From Hyphomicrobium_A sp044507625 (lineage in GTDB: Bacteria > Pseudomonadota > Alphaproteobacteria > Rhizobiales > Hyphomicrobiaceae): a stretch of 64,000 nt of DNA. A model generated the notes under the pieces. It ran no database searches. It worked only from the letters and a program-made list of their open reading frames with translations, and was not told the DNA's origin. A program made the position numbers and the translations under genes. The stretch covers positions 62,001 through 126,000 of the forward strand of contig JBIQJE010000008.1 in the NCBI GenBank assembly GCA_044507625.1. Reading direction: 5' to 3'. Below are positions 9,078 to 17,806 of the stretch, piece after piece; the first letter of the stretch is position 1; every line of letters starts with the position of its first letter.

Positions 9078-10607
9078 ATGTACGGGCAGATTTCCACGCT
9101 GGCATTCGTTGGCATCGAGGCGCGCCCCGTCGAGGTGCAGGTGCGCATCACCCCCGGCCGCGCGGCGCTCGTCATCGTGGGGCTGCCGGACAAGGCCGTC
9201 GCCGAAAGCTCCGAGCGCGTGCGCAACGCCCTGCACGCGGTGGGGCTGGGGCTTCCCTTCAAGCATGTCACTGTGAATCTGGCGCCGGCTGACCTGCCCA
9301 AAGAGGGCAGCCAGTTCGATCTGCCCATCCTGCTGGCGATGATGGTTGCCATGCAGGCGCTCTCACCCGATGCGGTTGCGGGCTACGCGGCGATCGGGGA
9401 GCTGGCGCTCGACGGCTCGATCCGGGCCGTGCCCGGCGCGCTGCCGGCGGCCATCGGCGCCAACGCCCTGGGGAAGGGGCTCATCTGCCCTGCGGCCTGC
9501 GGGCCGGAGGCGGCGTGGGCGGGCGAGGACGTCGATATCATCGCGCCGCCGCATCTCCTTTCACTCGTCAATCATTTCAAAGGTCTGCAGGTGCTTGCAC
9601 GGCCGCAGCCCGCGCTCGAGGGTACCTCGACGCTGAGGCCGGACCTCGCGGATGTGCGCGGGCAGGAAAGCGCCAAACGTGCGCTCGAGGTGGCCGCCGC
9701 GGGCGGGCACAATCTCCTGATGATCGGGCCGCCCGGCTCGGGCAAATCGATGCTGGCGGCGCGCATGCCGTCGATCCTGCCGCCGCTTACGCCCGAAGAG
9801 ATGCTCGAGGTCTCGATGGTGCACAGCCTCGCTGGCGAATTGATGGGCGGCAAGCTCGCGACAGAGCGCCCTTACCGCACCCCGCACCACTCGGCGAGCA
9901 TGGCCGCACTCGTCGGCGGCGGCACGCGACCCAAACCCGGCGAGGTGAGCCTGGCGCACCTCGGCGTGCTGTTCCTCGACGAGTTCCCCGAGTTTCAGCC
10001 GGCGGTGCTCGATGCGCTACGCCAGCCGCTGGAAACCGGCGAGACGGTCATCGCACGCGCCAATCACCGCATTCAATATCCATCGCGCATCCAGCTTGTC
10101 GCCGCGATGAACCCATGCCGCTGCGGCGGCGGGACGGGCACCACGTGCAAACGGGGCGCGCGCTGCGCGGCCGAATACCAGGCGCGTATCTCGGGCCCGC
10201 TGCTGGATAGGATCGACGTGCAGATCGAGGTGCCCGCGGTGAGCGCCGCCGACCTCATTCTGCCCGCGTCCGCCGAGGGCAGCGCCGAGGTGGGGGCCCG
10301 GGTTGCCCGTGCACGGGAGTTGCAGCGGCGGCGATTTGCTGCGCTCGGCGTCAAAGGCATGCGTACCAACGCGGAATGCTCAGGACGGCTGCTAGAGGAC
10401 GTCGCCCGTCCCGATGCGGAAGGCGCCGCTCTGCTCCGGCGCGCCGCCGATACGCTGCAGCTCACCGCACGCGGCTTCCACCGTACGTTGCGTGTTGCGC
10501 GGACGCTGGCGGACCTCGACGGGGCGGAGGGGATCGCGCACGTGCATATCGCCGAAGCGCTGAGCTATCGCGGCGAGACGCTGCGCCAGCAGGTCAATGC
10601 CGCCTGA
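9078..10607 (+). CDS. comM: YifB/ComM-family Mg chelatase-like AAA+ ATPase
   Basis: A 509-residue protein with the family layout: N-terminal Lon-like domain (VEVQVRITPGRAALVIVGLP), AAA+ core with Walker A GPPGSGKS, Walker B LFLDEFPEF, sensor NPCRCGG, and a C-terminal Mg-chelatase lid ending SYRGETLRQQ. In transformable bacteria ComM is a helicase that promotes branch migration during integration of homologous DNA. The ATG at 9078 gives MYGQISTLAF, the usual N-terminus; a GTG two codons earlier is possible. An 8-bp-stem hairpin at 10638-10657 lies just downstream and may help end transcription. Confidence 0.92.
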   Translation: MYGQISTLAFVGIEARPVEVQVRITPGRAALVIVGLPDKAVAESSERVRNALHAVGLGLPFKHVTVNLAPADLPKEGSQFDLPILLAMMVAMQALSPDAVAGYAAIGELALDGSIRAVPGALPAAIGANALGKGLICPAACGPEAAWAGEDVDIIAPPHLLSLVNHFKGLQVLARPQPALEGTSTLRPDLADVRGQESAKRALEVAAAGGHNLLMIGPPGSGKSMLAARMPSILPPLTPEEMLEVSMVHSLAGELMGGKLATERPYRTPHHSASMAALVGGGTRPKPGEVSLAHLGVLFLDEFPEFQPAVLDALRQPLETGETVIARANHRIQYPSRIQLVAAMNPCRCGGGTGTTCKRGARCAAEYQARISGPLLDRIDVQIEVPAVSAADLILPASAEGSAEVGARVARARELQRRRFAALGVKGMRTNAECSGRLLEDVARPDAEGAALLRRAADTLQLTARGFHRTLRVARTLADLDGAEGIAHVHIAEALSYRGETLRQQVNAA

Positions 10608-10702
10608 TCCGCGGCGCGTCCAAGGTTCACCTGCACAAGTCCCGCAAGCGCGGGACTGCAAGGCTCGGAACTGCGAGGCGCTGGACAGGCATTTTCGGTG
10701 CC

Positions 10703-10740
10703 AAAAGAAAAGCAGCGGACCGCATCCCGCGATCCGCTGC
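10703..10740 (-). terminator. Rho-independent terminator of folD
   Basis: On the minus strand an 8-bp perfect stem (GCAGCGGA pairing with TCCGCTGC, arms at 10712-10719 and 10733-10740) is followed directly by TTTTCTTTT at 10703-10711. It lies about 40 bases after the folD stop, the expected place and orientation. Confidence 0.8.
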
Positions 10741-10779
10741 TGAATATGCGTCCGGCTCGGCGCCGGAGTGGCTTCAGGC

Positions 10780-11658
10780 TCAGGCCCGCGCCAGACCGCG
10801 CTGCATGAGCGCCGCCTCGACGGTGTTCTTCAGGAGGCAGGCGATGGTCATCGGGCCGACGCCACCCGGCACCGGGGTGATGGCGCCCGCAACCTGCGCC
10901 GCCGAAGCGTACTCGACATCGCCGACGATCTTGCCCTTGCCGTCTTCCTTGACGATGCGGTTGATGCCGACGTCGATCACGATGGCGCCCGGCTTAATCC
11001 AATCGCCCTTCACGAACTCGGGCTTGCCGATGGCCGCGACGACGAGATCGGCGCTGCGGACCACATCCGGCAAATCCTTCGTACGCGAGTGCGCGATCGT
11101 CACCGTGCAGTTCTCGCGCAGCAGCAGCTGCGCCATCGGCTTGCCGACGATGTTGGAGCGGCCCACGACAACGGCGTTGAGCCCGGACAGATCGTCCTGG
11201 AAGCTGCGCGCGAGGATGACGGAGCCGACCGGCGTACAAGGCGCCAGAGCGCGCTCACCGATGGAAAGTCGGCCGACGTTCATCGGATGGAAGCCATCGA
11301 CATCCTTCAGAGGGTCGATCAGCTCCAGAACCTTGTTGGAATCCATGTGCTTGGGCAGCGGCATCTGCACCAGAATGCCGTTGACGGCGGGATCGGCGTT
11401 GAGCTTGCGGACGAGGTCGAGCACCACCTCTTCGGGGGTATCCTCGGCGAGCTTGTGCTCGAACGACTGCATGCCGACTTCGATGGTCTGCTGCGCCTTG
11501 TTGCGCACGTACACCTTGCTGGCCGGATCCTCGCCAACCAGAACCACGGCGAGACCGGGCACGAATCCGTGCTCCGCCTTGAGGCGCGCAACGTCGGCGG
11601 CAACATCAGAGCGCACCTTGGCGGCAATGGTCTTGCCGTCAATGACAAATGCAGTCAT
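10780..11658 (-). CDS. folD: Bifunctional methylenetetrahydrofolate dehydrogenase/cyclohydrolase
   Basis: A 292-residue FolD. It interconverts 5,10-methylene- and 10-formyl-tetrahydrofolate with NADP in the cytosol. Family signatures include VGEDPASKVYVRNKAQ near residue 42 (with the catalytic Tyr and Lys), GILVQMPLP near residue 81, VVVGRSNIVGKP near 163, and PVPGGVGPMTIACLL near 260. GGAGGAAG sits just before the ATG at 11658, which fixes the start. The hairpin at 10703-10740 terminates it. Downstream chromosomal neighbours DUF167 and YggT are also commonly found nearby in this group. Confidence 0.96.
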   Translation of the reverse strand: MTAFVIDGKTIAAKVRSDVAADVARLKAEHGFVPGLAVVLVGEDPASKVYVRNKAQQTIEVGMQSFEHKLAEDTPEEVVLDLVRKLNADPAVNGILVQMPLPKHMDSNKVLELIDPLKDVDGFHPMNVGRLSIGERALAPCTPVGSVILARSFQDDLSGLNAVVVGRSNIVGKPMAQLLLRENCTVTIAHSRTKDLPDVVRSADLVVAAIGKPEFVKGDWIKPGAIVIDVGINRIVKEDGKGKIVGDVEYASAAQVAGAITPVPGGVGPMTIACLLKNTVEAALMQRGLARA

Positions 11659-11710
11659 GGAAACACTTCCTCCCTCGGAATCGATCAATATGCCCCGCGC
11701 GTGAGACCCG

Positions 11711-12037
11711 TTAGCGGCCGGGCGCGAGCATGGCCTTAAGGCGCTGCTCGAGGCAAACTCCATCCCCGCTGATAGTGAGCGACTTGATGCGGGATTTCGC
11801 TCCCCCAGTCACACGTACTGTGCTCTTGGGCACATCAAGCCAGCGGGCGATGAGCTTTTCCACCGCCGCGTTGGCTTCCCCCTCGGCTGGAACCGCGCGT
11901 ACGCGCGCAGCCAGCGCCGGTCCCTCCGCGCTAGGGATGACGCCTTCGACGCCTTCTATCGAGGATTTCGGAGTGAGGCGCACGCGCACGATGACGCACC
12001 CGTCGCACGCGCGCCAAGGTTGCTCCGCCGGGCTCAT
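11711..12037 (-). CDS. DUF167 (YggU-type) protein
   Basis: A 108-residue member of the DUF167/YggU family, seen from VRVRLTPKSSIEGVEG, ARVRAVPAEGEANAAVEKLIA and TGGAKSRIKSLTISGD. Function is not established. The ATG at 12037 overlaps the YggT stop as ATGA, and this coupling with yggT is the usual arrangement in proteobacteria. A longer in-frame N-terminus exists but lies inside yggT and has no support. Confidence 0.88.
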   Translation of the reverse strand: MSPAEQPWRACDGCVIVRVRLTPKSSIEGVEGVIPSAEGPALAARVRAVPAEGEANAAVEKLIARWLDVPKSTVRVTGGAKSRIKSLTISGDGVCLEQRLKAMLAPGR

Positions 12038-12339
12038 CCCGCGGAGATGACGAGGTCCCGCAGGGTTCCCAGAACCACGCTCTGCACGAAGAAGCAGGCG
12101 AGCAGCAGGATCACCGGCGAAATATCGATGGCGCCGAGGTTCGGCATCATGTTGCGGATGGGGCGTAAGAGCGGCTCGGTCACCGCGTTGAGGCCCTGCC
12201 AAATGGCGCGAACCGTCGGGTTGTAGGGGTTAACGACCCCGAACGCCATAAGCCAGCTCAGGATGACGCTGGCGATGACGATATAGACGTAGAGCTGTAC
12301 GAGGTAGCCGACGAAATCGATCAGGCGAAGTAGGAACAT
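12034..12339 (-). CDS. YggT family membrane protein
   Basis: A 101-residue protein with two hydrophobic helices (VQLYVYIVIASVILSWLMA and VILLLACFFVQSVVLG) separated by the conserved NPYNPTVRAIWQGLNAVTEPLLRPIR segment. YggT proteins are inner-membrane proteins of uncertain role, often near cell-envelope or division genes. The stop overlaps the start of the DUF167 gene by four bases (ATGA). Confidence 0.93.
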   Translation of the reverse strand: MFLLRLIDFVGYLVQLYVYIVIASVILSWLMAFGVVNPYNPTVRAIWQGLNAVTEPLLRPIRNMMPNLGAIDISPVILLLACFFVQSVVLGTLRDLVISAG

Positions 12340-12480
12340 CGTGCTGGGCTCCGGGTGACGCCCGCCACGTGTAACCTTTGTGGCCCGGGCGGGGCAAGCC
12401 GCATAGGGCGGCCAGGCACCACCGTTTGCACGTTCCTTGACAAGATTCGGGGCGATCCCCTAAATGCCGCCGAACTGCCC

Positions 12481-12556
12481 GGGGCCGTAGCTCAGATGGG
12501 AGAGCGCTGCAATCGCACTGCAGAGGTCAGGGGTTCGATTCCCCTCGGCTCCACCA
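12481..12556 (+). tRNA. tRNA-Ala (anticodon CGC)
   Basis: A 76-base cloverleaf with encoded CCA. The acceptor arms GGGGCCG and CGGCTCC pair fully and include the G3:U70 wobble pair that identifies alanine tRNA. The anticodon stem CTGCA/TGCAG encloses loop ATCGCAC, anticodon CGC (codon GCG). The T arm is AGGGG-TTCGATT-CCCCT. This gene is the integration site of the element: the bases from the anticodon loop to just past CCA are the crossover repeat, so the intact copy is a hybrid rebuilt by the element. Confidence 0.97.
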
Positions 12557-12558
12557 AC
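12512..12558. other. attL, left attachment repeat
   Basis: This 47-bp stretch starts at the first base of the tRNA anticodon loop and runs two bases past CCA. It is identical to 63463-63509. Here it lies within the complete tRNA gene. Confidence 0.93.
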
Positions 12559-12603
12559 GACATCAAGCGCTTAGCCCAATAGCGCGAATCTCAAAACCTC
12601 TCG

Positions 12604-12690
12604 GTCACACACCGGTCACACACGGATGCAGATTCGTGTCCTCGCTGGACATGCGCGCGCGTGCCGTAACTTCAGGGCGGTGTGTGACCG
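12604..12690. repeat. GTCACACACC repeats near attL
   Basis: Two direct copies of GTCACACAC(C) at 12604-12622 and one inverted copy (GGTGTGTGAC) near 12679-12690. The same motif occurs twice in tandem at 63302-63321, the other end of the element. The position near both ends suggests integrase arm-type or directionality-factor sites. Confidence 0.6.
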
Positions 12691-12836
12691 TGCCTCCGCT
12701 GATCGCGGGCGGGAATCCGGTGCGCGTGGTGCTGTCGGCTTCGATCGCCAGGCGGCGCGTTAATGCCGCTTAACCGACAACCTGCGCCCGGCAGTGCAGT
12801 CTCGGTCCGTGGAATCCGATTCGCGGGCCGGTACCG

Positions 12837-13652
12837 ATGCGCTGCCACTATCTGAGCGACCTTCATCTCGAGTCCCAAGACTTTCAATGGACGCTGCCCG
12901 AAGGCGATGTGCTCATCATCGCCGGGGATTTGTGCCACGCGCGATGCATCGATCCCGCCCGGCAGGACAAGTACAGCATCGATCAGCGGACGCGCGTGAT
13001 GCGCTTCGTTGATGCGGCACGGGCGAATTTTGCACACGTGCTCGTGGTTGCCGGCAATCACGAACACTACGACGGCGTGTTTGAGGAGACAGCGGGGCTC
13101 CTGCGAGAGCACCTGCCAGGCTTGACCGTGCTCGATAATGAAGTGGCCGAGATTGACGGCGTACGCTTCTTCGGCACCACGCTCTGGTCGGATTTCGAGG
13201 GACGCAGCGCGGCGAGCGTGAACGGGGTACGTCGCCGCTTGGGCGAATATTTCTTCGTCAAGACGCGCGTGATGGGTGCCGATGGGCAGGAGACGCTGGT
13301 GAAGTTCCAGCCGGAGCACGCGCTGGCCGCGCACGATCAGGCATGGGCGGCCTTGTCGGCCGAGGTTCGCGTTGGAGAAGGAAAGCGCCGCGTTGTGATC
13401 TCGCATCACGCGCCGAGCTGTCAGGGCCTTAACCCGATGCAACTCGGCAACGGGCTTGATGGGGCGTTCGCGAGCAATCTCGACGGAGCCGTCACGAAGA
13501 TGGGCAGTGTCGTGGCGTGGGTGCATGGGCACACGCACATCCGGCGTGTCTACCGCATCGGGCAAACCGGGGTATACGTGAATTGCCGGGGCTTCGAAGG
13601 CAAGGACCCGTCGGCGCGCAACTTCGCGCCGACGGCGTTCTTCGATCTCTGA
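12837..13652 (+). CDS. Metallophosphoesterase (calcineurin-like)
   Basis: A 271-residue protein with all blocks of the calcineurin-like fold: SDLHLE at residues 7-12, IIAGDL near 28, VAGNHEHYD near 68, ISHHAPS near 185, and VHGHTHIRR near 223. The substrate cannot be read from sequence; relatives act on nucleotides, nucleic acids or phosphoproteins. It is the first gene inside the element at attL and converges on the relaxase gene. The last bases of both genes form one inverted repeat. Role on the element is unknown. Confidence 0.88.
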   Translation: MRCHYLSDLHLESQDFQWTLPEGDVLIIAGDLCHARCIDPARQDKYSIDQRTRVMRFVDAARANFAHVLVVAGNHEHYDGVFEETAGLLREHLPGLTVLDNEVAEIDGVRFFGTTLWSDFEGRSAASVNGVRRRLGEYFFVKTRVMGADGQETLVKFQPEHALAAHDQAWAALSAEVRVGEGKRRVVISHHAPSCQGLNPMQLGNGLDGAFASNLDGAVTKMGSVVAWVHGHTHIRRVYRIGQTGVYVNCRGFEGKDPSARNFAPTAFFDL

Positions 13653-13666
13653 TCCATTATGGATCA
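13650..13666. terminator. Short inverted repeat between convergent genes
   Basis: TGATCCA-TTA-TGGATCA. Its two ends are the stop codons of the phosphoesterase (plus) and of the relaxase (minus). It may act as a weak bidirectional terminator, but no T-run follows on either strand. Confidence 0.3.
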
Positions 13667-15208
13667 AAGCTCGCGTCCGAAATCACGGCCGCGATTCTTC
13701 CTGCGCCACTCTTCCATATCGCGGCGGATCCTGGCCGCTCTGTCAGCCGCTTGCGGCGCCGCCGTCTCGTTGAAGGGAACCGCGGAAGAGGGGGGCCCGG
13801 CATCATTGTCCGGCTGCTTCGCCGGTGCAGACGTGGCCGACGGCCGCCGGAGCTCCGGAGTGTCCGGCCGTCTCTGACGGTCATAGAAAGCCTGCCTCTC
13901 GGCCCGGATGCGCGCCACGTATGCCTGATCCGTCTCGAAGGGCGGCGCATCGGCCGCCACGCGCACCGGGCGTCCGTATTCGCGCTCGAGGATGAGTTCG
14001 TTTTTGGCTCGGAGGAATCCAACTGACCGGCGCGCGACCTCCGCCTGCTGGAGCCGCTCTGCCGATCGTTCGGCGGCGTGCCGGGTTTTGAGCGCCTCGA
14101 AGCGCGGCTCGTGCGCGCGCCAGGCGCGTTCGACCAGCTCATGCGTGTCCGCCTTCTGCACCTGGGCAAGGCGGTTGCGCTCCCGCCGCTGCATGCGCCC
14201 GACCGCATCTTCCAGCTTTTTCGGTGAAAGGATCAGCTGCAGCTTGCGCTTCATCGTTAATGCCTTGCCGCTGCCGAGGCGCTCGCTGTTTACGAACACA
14301 TAGACGGCGCGCTCGAAGATGTGGCTCTCCTTGCTGGTGACCTGACGCATCTCCTTGCGTTGGGCGGCATAGAGCGCCCGCCATCGCCGCCGGTATTGAT
14401 CGCTGACATGGCGCCTTGCATTGTCGGTTGCCTTCTTGGTCGTTTCCATCAGGGCCGCAAATTCCTGACGGTGGCGCGCCCATGTGACGTCGCGTTCGGT
14501 CAGGTGCCGGCGATCAAGCTCGGCGCTGTGCCGCTTCATGCGATCGATGATGTCCTGCCGCTCAAGCCACTGTTTGCGGTTCCTGGCCCGGTGCTTCACC
14601 GCCACATAGGGGGCCTCGTTCCGGTTGGCAGAGTCTGTAGGCTCCGCGAAGCGGCTGGACTCGCGTTCGGCCTTGAGGCGCGCGCGCTCGGCATTGTTCC
14701 TGATCCGCTCCTCGCAATGGATGCCGTGTTCGCGCTCATAGGCCTCGGCCCACCGCGAAAGGCGTTCCTTGGTGTATTTGAGCGGCGCGGTGAGCCCGGT
14801 ATCGGGGTGGACGGTGTTGACGACGATATGGACGTGGAGATGCTCCTTGTCGCCATGCGCCGCCATCAACACCTGGTGCTCGAGAAGGCTGAGCGCCTTG
14901 AGGCTGGAGAGCGCCGTAGCGCGCATATGTTCGGGAGAGGGGTTGTCGCTGATTGCCCAGGAGAGGCTGTAATGCAGGACGGGCTTTGTATTCTTGCGCC
15001 CGCGCGCGTCCCGGCCCGCCTGCTGCTTGAGCATGGCCTGGTCACGGGCGACGCAGAACATCTCGAACCACGCATCATCGGGATGCGAGAAGATGTTGCG
15101 CGTGTCTGTCCAAAGGACGCGGTCAGGGGAAGTCGTCGCTGCGTCGCGCAGGATGTACCCGCACGCTCCTTTGAAACTCTGCCCGCGTTTGTGGAGGCGG
15201 GGTATCAT
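13664..15208 (-). CDS. Relaxase / mobilisation nuclease (MOBP-like)
   Basis: A 514-residue protein. The N-terminal 180 residues form a relaxase domain: VLHYSLSW around His79, then HLHVHIVVNTVHPDTG with the metal-binding triad at 123-127; a Tyr near residue 18 (CGYIL) is a candidate nicking residue. The remainder is long, basic, alpha-helical and coiled-coil-like, ending in a disordered tail. It would nick oriT and lead the strand into the coupling protein. Its start lies 86 bases inside mobC, a typical mobC-relaxase overlap. It is smaller than TraI of IncP plasmids, and I see no helicase or primase domain. Assignment to MOBP rather than MOBQ is tentative. Confidence 0.88.
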   Translation of the reverse strand: MIPRLHKRGQSFKGACGYILRDAATTSPDRVLWTDTRNIFSHPDDAWFEMFCVARDQAMLKQQAGRDARGRKNTKPVLHYSLSWAISDNPSPEHMRATALSSLKALSLLEHQVLMAAHGDKEHLHVHIVVNTVHPDTGLTAPLKYTKERLSRWAEAYEREHGIHCEERIRNNAERARLKAERESSRFAEPTDSANRNEAPYVAVKHRARNRKQWLERQDIIDRMKRHSAELDRRHLTERDVTWARHRQEFAALMETTKKATDNARRHVSDQYRRRWRALYAAQRKEMRQVTSKESHIFERAVYVFVNSERLGSGKALTMKRKLQLILSPKKLEDAVGRMQRRERNRLAQVQKADTHELVERAWRAHEPRFEALKTRHAAERSAERLQQAEVARRSVGFLRAKNELILEREYGRPVRVAADAPPFETDQAYVARIRAERQAFYDRQRRPDTPELRRPSATSAPAKQPDNDAGPPSSAVPFNETAAPQAADRAARIRRDMEEWRRKNRGRDFGREL

Positions 15209-15584
15209 CGTTGGTCCTCGTCCCGAGGGTTTGGGCCTTCTGGTTGATGAGCTCCTGGGCCAGCAACATGCTCAGGAGCTTGTTGAGTGTCCGCCATGCG
15301 AACATCACATCGGTGGGAAGGTTGCTGTTGGTTGCATGGGCGATCTGGTTGACGTTGTTGCCGATGCGCCGAAGCTCGGTGAACAGCGCCGGATCCATGA
15401 CGCGGTAGGCAGGGCGCGCGCTCATGTCGACCTTGCCGTCAAGGACAAGGCGTTCGCAAAAGCCGGACAGCGTAAGACCAAGCTCGCGCGCCTGCCGGCT
15501 GCAGCGCGCGTGGTCGTCCTCCGTCAAGCGGATACAGACCATCTTCGTCCGGGCGCCTTTTTCGTGTGTCCGTCGCTTTGGCAC
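15123..15584 (-). CDS. mobC: MobC-like relaxosome accessory protein
   Basis: A 153-residue basic protein. The N-terminal part KMVCIRLTEDDHARCSRQAREL fits a ribbon-helix-helix DNA-binding fold. FTELRRIGNNVNQIAHATN (about residues 69-87) is the hallmark of the MobC family. It would bind oriT and help the relaxase open the strand. It is transcribed from the oriT-like region and overlaps the relaxase gene at its 3' end. Confidence 0.9.
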   Translation of the reverse strand: MPKRRTHEKGARTKMVCIRLTEDDHARCSRQARELGLTLSGFCERLVLDGKVDMSARPAYRVMDPALFTELRRIGNNVNQIAHATNSNLPTDVMFAWRTLNKLLSMLLAQELINQKAQTLGTRTNDDTPPPQTRAEFQRSVRVHPARRSDDFP

Positions 15585-16420
15585 TGAAGCCTCTGTTTAT
15601 GCTGGTACGGCGCAGGCTCACGCACTGACCGGAGGGGTCCAGGGGAGTGGCGGAGCCCTCTCCCCGGCGAGAGGGATTTGAATTCGATATCCGCGTAAGC
15701 GGGTAATATCGATATCAAATCCACATCTCGCTACCCCTCTGCCTTACCGTACGTGCATTGCATCGTCTGTCTCATTTGCTTTTGTCGGGTTATTCCCAAG
15801 TTTTGTTATGGGCATATGCAAAAGGCAATATCTGGAACCTGCCATAACATCGGCAATTTCGCGGCTTTTGGCATAACGTGGAAGAACGTCGCGCGAGATT
15901 TCGCGCATAATTATTTTCATCAGCGTCACCCCGACCGGATCCACGCTGCCGACGCGCTTGCACCGCGCAAGGACAACCTGCGCCCACCCGCGCGGCGCAG
16001 GCCGCGCGGGTCCCTGCGGCTCGGTTTCCGCTATGCGGCTGCGTCCTTGCGCGGTGCCGCGCGCGTGCGGCTTGATTTGTGCGTGGGTCGGGGCGGAAGG
16101 ATGGGTGCTTTCAGGTCGAACAAAAGGATATGTGATGCCGTCCTGAAACCGCCGCCGAAAAATTTCGCGGCTCGGGCAATTATTTTATTGAAACATGCCG
16201 GCCCATGGCCGCGCATTTCCTATCGCCGCTGAATTCCCCGGCGCGTTTACGTGCGCTATTCCTTCGCTATTCTTTTCTCGCAGCTCCCGATATGGCGCGA
16301 GCACGCTCCAGCCGCATCCCGAGCCACTCGTAGCAATCGCGTTGCTTGCGTCTGTTGTTTGCGTCTCATGGGGGCGACGGGCCTGGACCTGCCGCCGGAC
16401 TCTCACGTGGAGACGGGACA
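15585..16420. other. Non-coding region between mobC and coupling protein; likely oriT and divergent promoters
   Basis: This 836-bp region separates the minus-strand mobilisation genes from the plus-strand coupling protein. It changes from AT-rich (about 15680-15950) to very GC-rich (about 15950-16150). It holds the hairpin at 15677-15719 and a second stem GCGCGA-GATT-TCGCGC near 15885-15900. I see no convincing gene; a 66-residue minus-strand frame at 15744-15944 has no family features. The place beside mobC is where oriT is normally found. Confidence 0.5.
15677..15719. repeat. Nested inverted repeat, candidate oriT hairpin
   Basis: The outer arms TTTGAATTCGATAT (15677-15690) and ATATCGATATCAAA (15706-15719) pair with two mismatches. 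Inside, CCGC-GTAA-GCGG makes a second stem. It is about 95 bases upstream of mobC. Relaxases commonly recognise such a hairpin next to the nick site, but I cannot point to the nick. Confidence 0.5.
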
Positions 16421-17806
16421 TTGCACGAAACGGATTTTCCGCCGCGCGGCTCGGCTGCGGCCGGTTGCCCCGAGGCGCCGCCCTCGCGGATCTGGGGCCA
16501 CCCTTGGGAGCTTGGCCCCGGCTGGGACTGGACACCGGGCATGGTCATGCTCGGACGATGGGAGCGGCGCGTGCTTGGCCGCGACGATGACCGTCACGTC
16601 GTCACTGTCGCGGGATCGCGCGCAGGCAAATCCACGACGGTGCTTATTCCGAACCTGCTGCATTATCCAGGCTCGGTGGTCGTGCTCGACCCCAAGGGCG
16701 AGCTGGCGCGTGCGACCGCCGCGGCCCGCGCCCGGATGGGCCAGCGCGTCTTCGTGCTCGACCCGTTCGGCGAGACCGGCATTGCCTCGGCCTCGCATAA
16801 TCCGTTCTCCGAGCTTGGCATGGGCCGGTCCGAGCATGTCGCCGCGGATGCCGCGCAGCTCGCGGACGCGCTCATCATCAACAATGCCAAGGACCCGCAC
16901 TGGACCGACAGCGCGAAGAATCTCACACGCGGCATCACGCTGCATCTCATGGACCGCGAGCCCCAGGCGGCAAGTCTGCGCGAGCTGCGCAGATGCCTGC
17001 ATTACGTCCCCGCGGAACTGGACAGGCTCTTTGCGTCCATGGCGGAGTCGACGGCCTTTGACGGCGTCGTCGCCAATATCGGCGCCGCGTTCCTCGGCAA
17101 GAGCGAAGCCGGCGGACGGGAACTGCAAAGCATCCTTTCGACGGCGCAGGAGCAGACCGCGCCGCTCGACGACATTCTGGGCATCACCGCGCAATCGGAT
17201 TTCCGGCTCTCGGATCTGCGGTCGGGCAGGATGAGTCTGTATCTCGTGCTGCCCGGCATGCGCATGGGCACGCATTACCGGTGGCTGCGTCTGGTCATCC
17301 AGCAGGCGCTCAACGCCATGGAACGCGCGCCGGTGCCGCGCGGACACCTCCCGGTCCTGTTCGTACTCGAGGAATTCCCGGCGCTCGGCCATATGCGCTC
17401 CATCGAGACCGCCGCCGGCCTGATGGCCGGGTTCGGCGTCAAGCTCTGGAGCGTGCTGCAGGACCTGACGCAACTGAAGCGGCACTACCGCGACTCCTGG
17501 GAAACCTTCCTCGGCAATGCGGGCACGATCCAGGCCTTCGCCAATATGGACGAGACGACCACGAAATATCTGTCGGCGCTTCTCGGGCAGACGACAATCA
17601 TCGAGGAGCACGCGCATTTCGTGACGGCCGCGCAGCGCGCGCAGGGCGATTTCGGAACGCGTCAGAACATCCGCTCGGTGCCGTTGCTCGCGCCTGCGGA
17701 GATCACGATGCATTTCGCGCGTGAAACCAGCCGCCAGCTCGTCCTGGTGCCCGGCGAGCGCCCTGCGTATTTCGAGCGGCTGCCAATCCCCCGGGGTGAC
17801 GCATGA
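16421..17806 (+). CDS. VirD4/TraG-type coupling ATPase lacking N-terminal membrane helices
   Basis: A 461-residue protein. Walker A is GSRAGKST, followed by VVVLDPKGELA; Walker B is VLFVLEEFPALGH, where the usual Asp-Glu is Glu-Glu. WSVLQDLTQLKRHY and the C-terminal TRQNIRSVPLLAPAEI segment are also typical. It would bring the relaxase-DNA complex to a secretion channel. The start is uncertain: TTG at 16421 has GGAGACGGG before it; another TTG at 16346 gives 25 more residues. Neither reading has the two transmembrane helices of VirD4. The next gene, overlapping by ATGA, encodes a two-helix membrane protein that may supply them. Confidence 0.88.
   Translation: MHETDFPPRGSAAAGCPEAPPSRIWGHPWELGPGWDWTPGMVMLGRWERRVLGRDDDRHVVTVAGSRAGKSTTVLIPNLLHYPGSVVVLDPKGELARATAAARARMGQRVFVLDPFGETGIASASHNPFSELGMGRSEHVAADAAQLADALIINNAKDPHWTDSAKNLTRGITLHLMDREPQAASLRELRRCLHYVPAELDRLFASMAESTAFDGVVANIGAAFLGKSEAGGRELQSILSTAQEQTAPLDDILGITAQSDFRLSDLRSGRMSLYLVLPGMRMGTHYRWLRLVIQQALNAMERAPVPRGHLPVLFVLEEFPALGHMRSIETAAGLMAGFGVKLWSVLQDLTQLKRHYRDSWETFLGNAGTIQAFANMDETTTKYLSALLGQTTIIEEHAHFVTAAQRAQGDFGTRQNIRSVPLLAPAEITMHFARETSRQLVLVPGERPAYFERLPIPRGDA

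Noticed and set aside
12672..13667. 331-residue frame opposite the phosphoesterase
   Set aside because: Antisense to a clear calcineurin-like enzyme; no family signal.
15744..15944. 66-residue minus-strand frame in the oriT region
   Set aside because: No ribosome-binding site or family features; it lies across AT-rich sequence and hairpins.
16403..17713. 436-residue frame opposite the coupling ATPase
   Set aside because: Walker motifs lie on the plus strand; this is a shadow.
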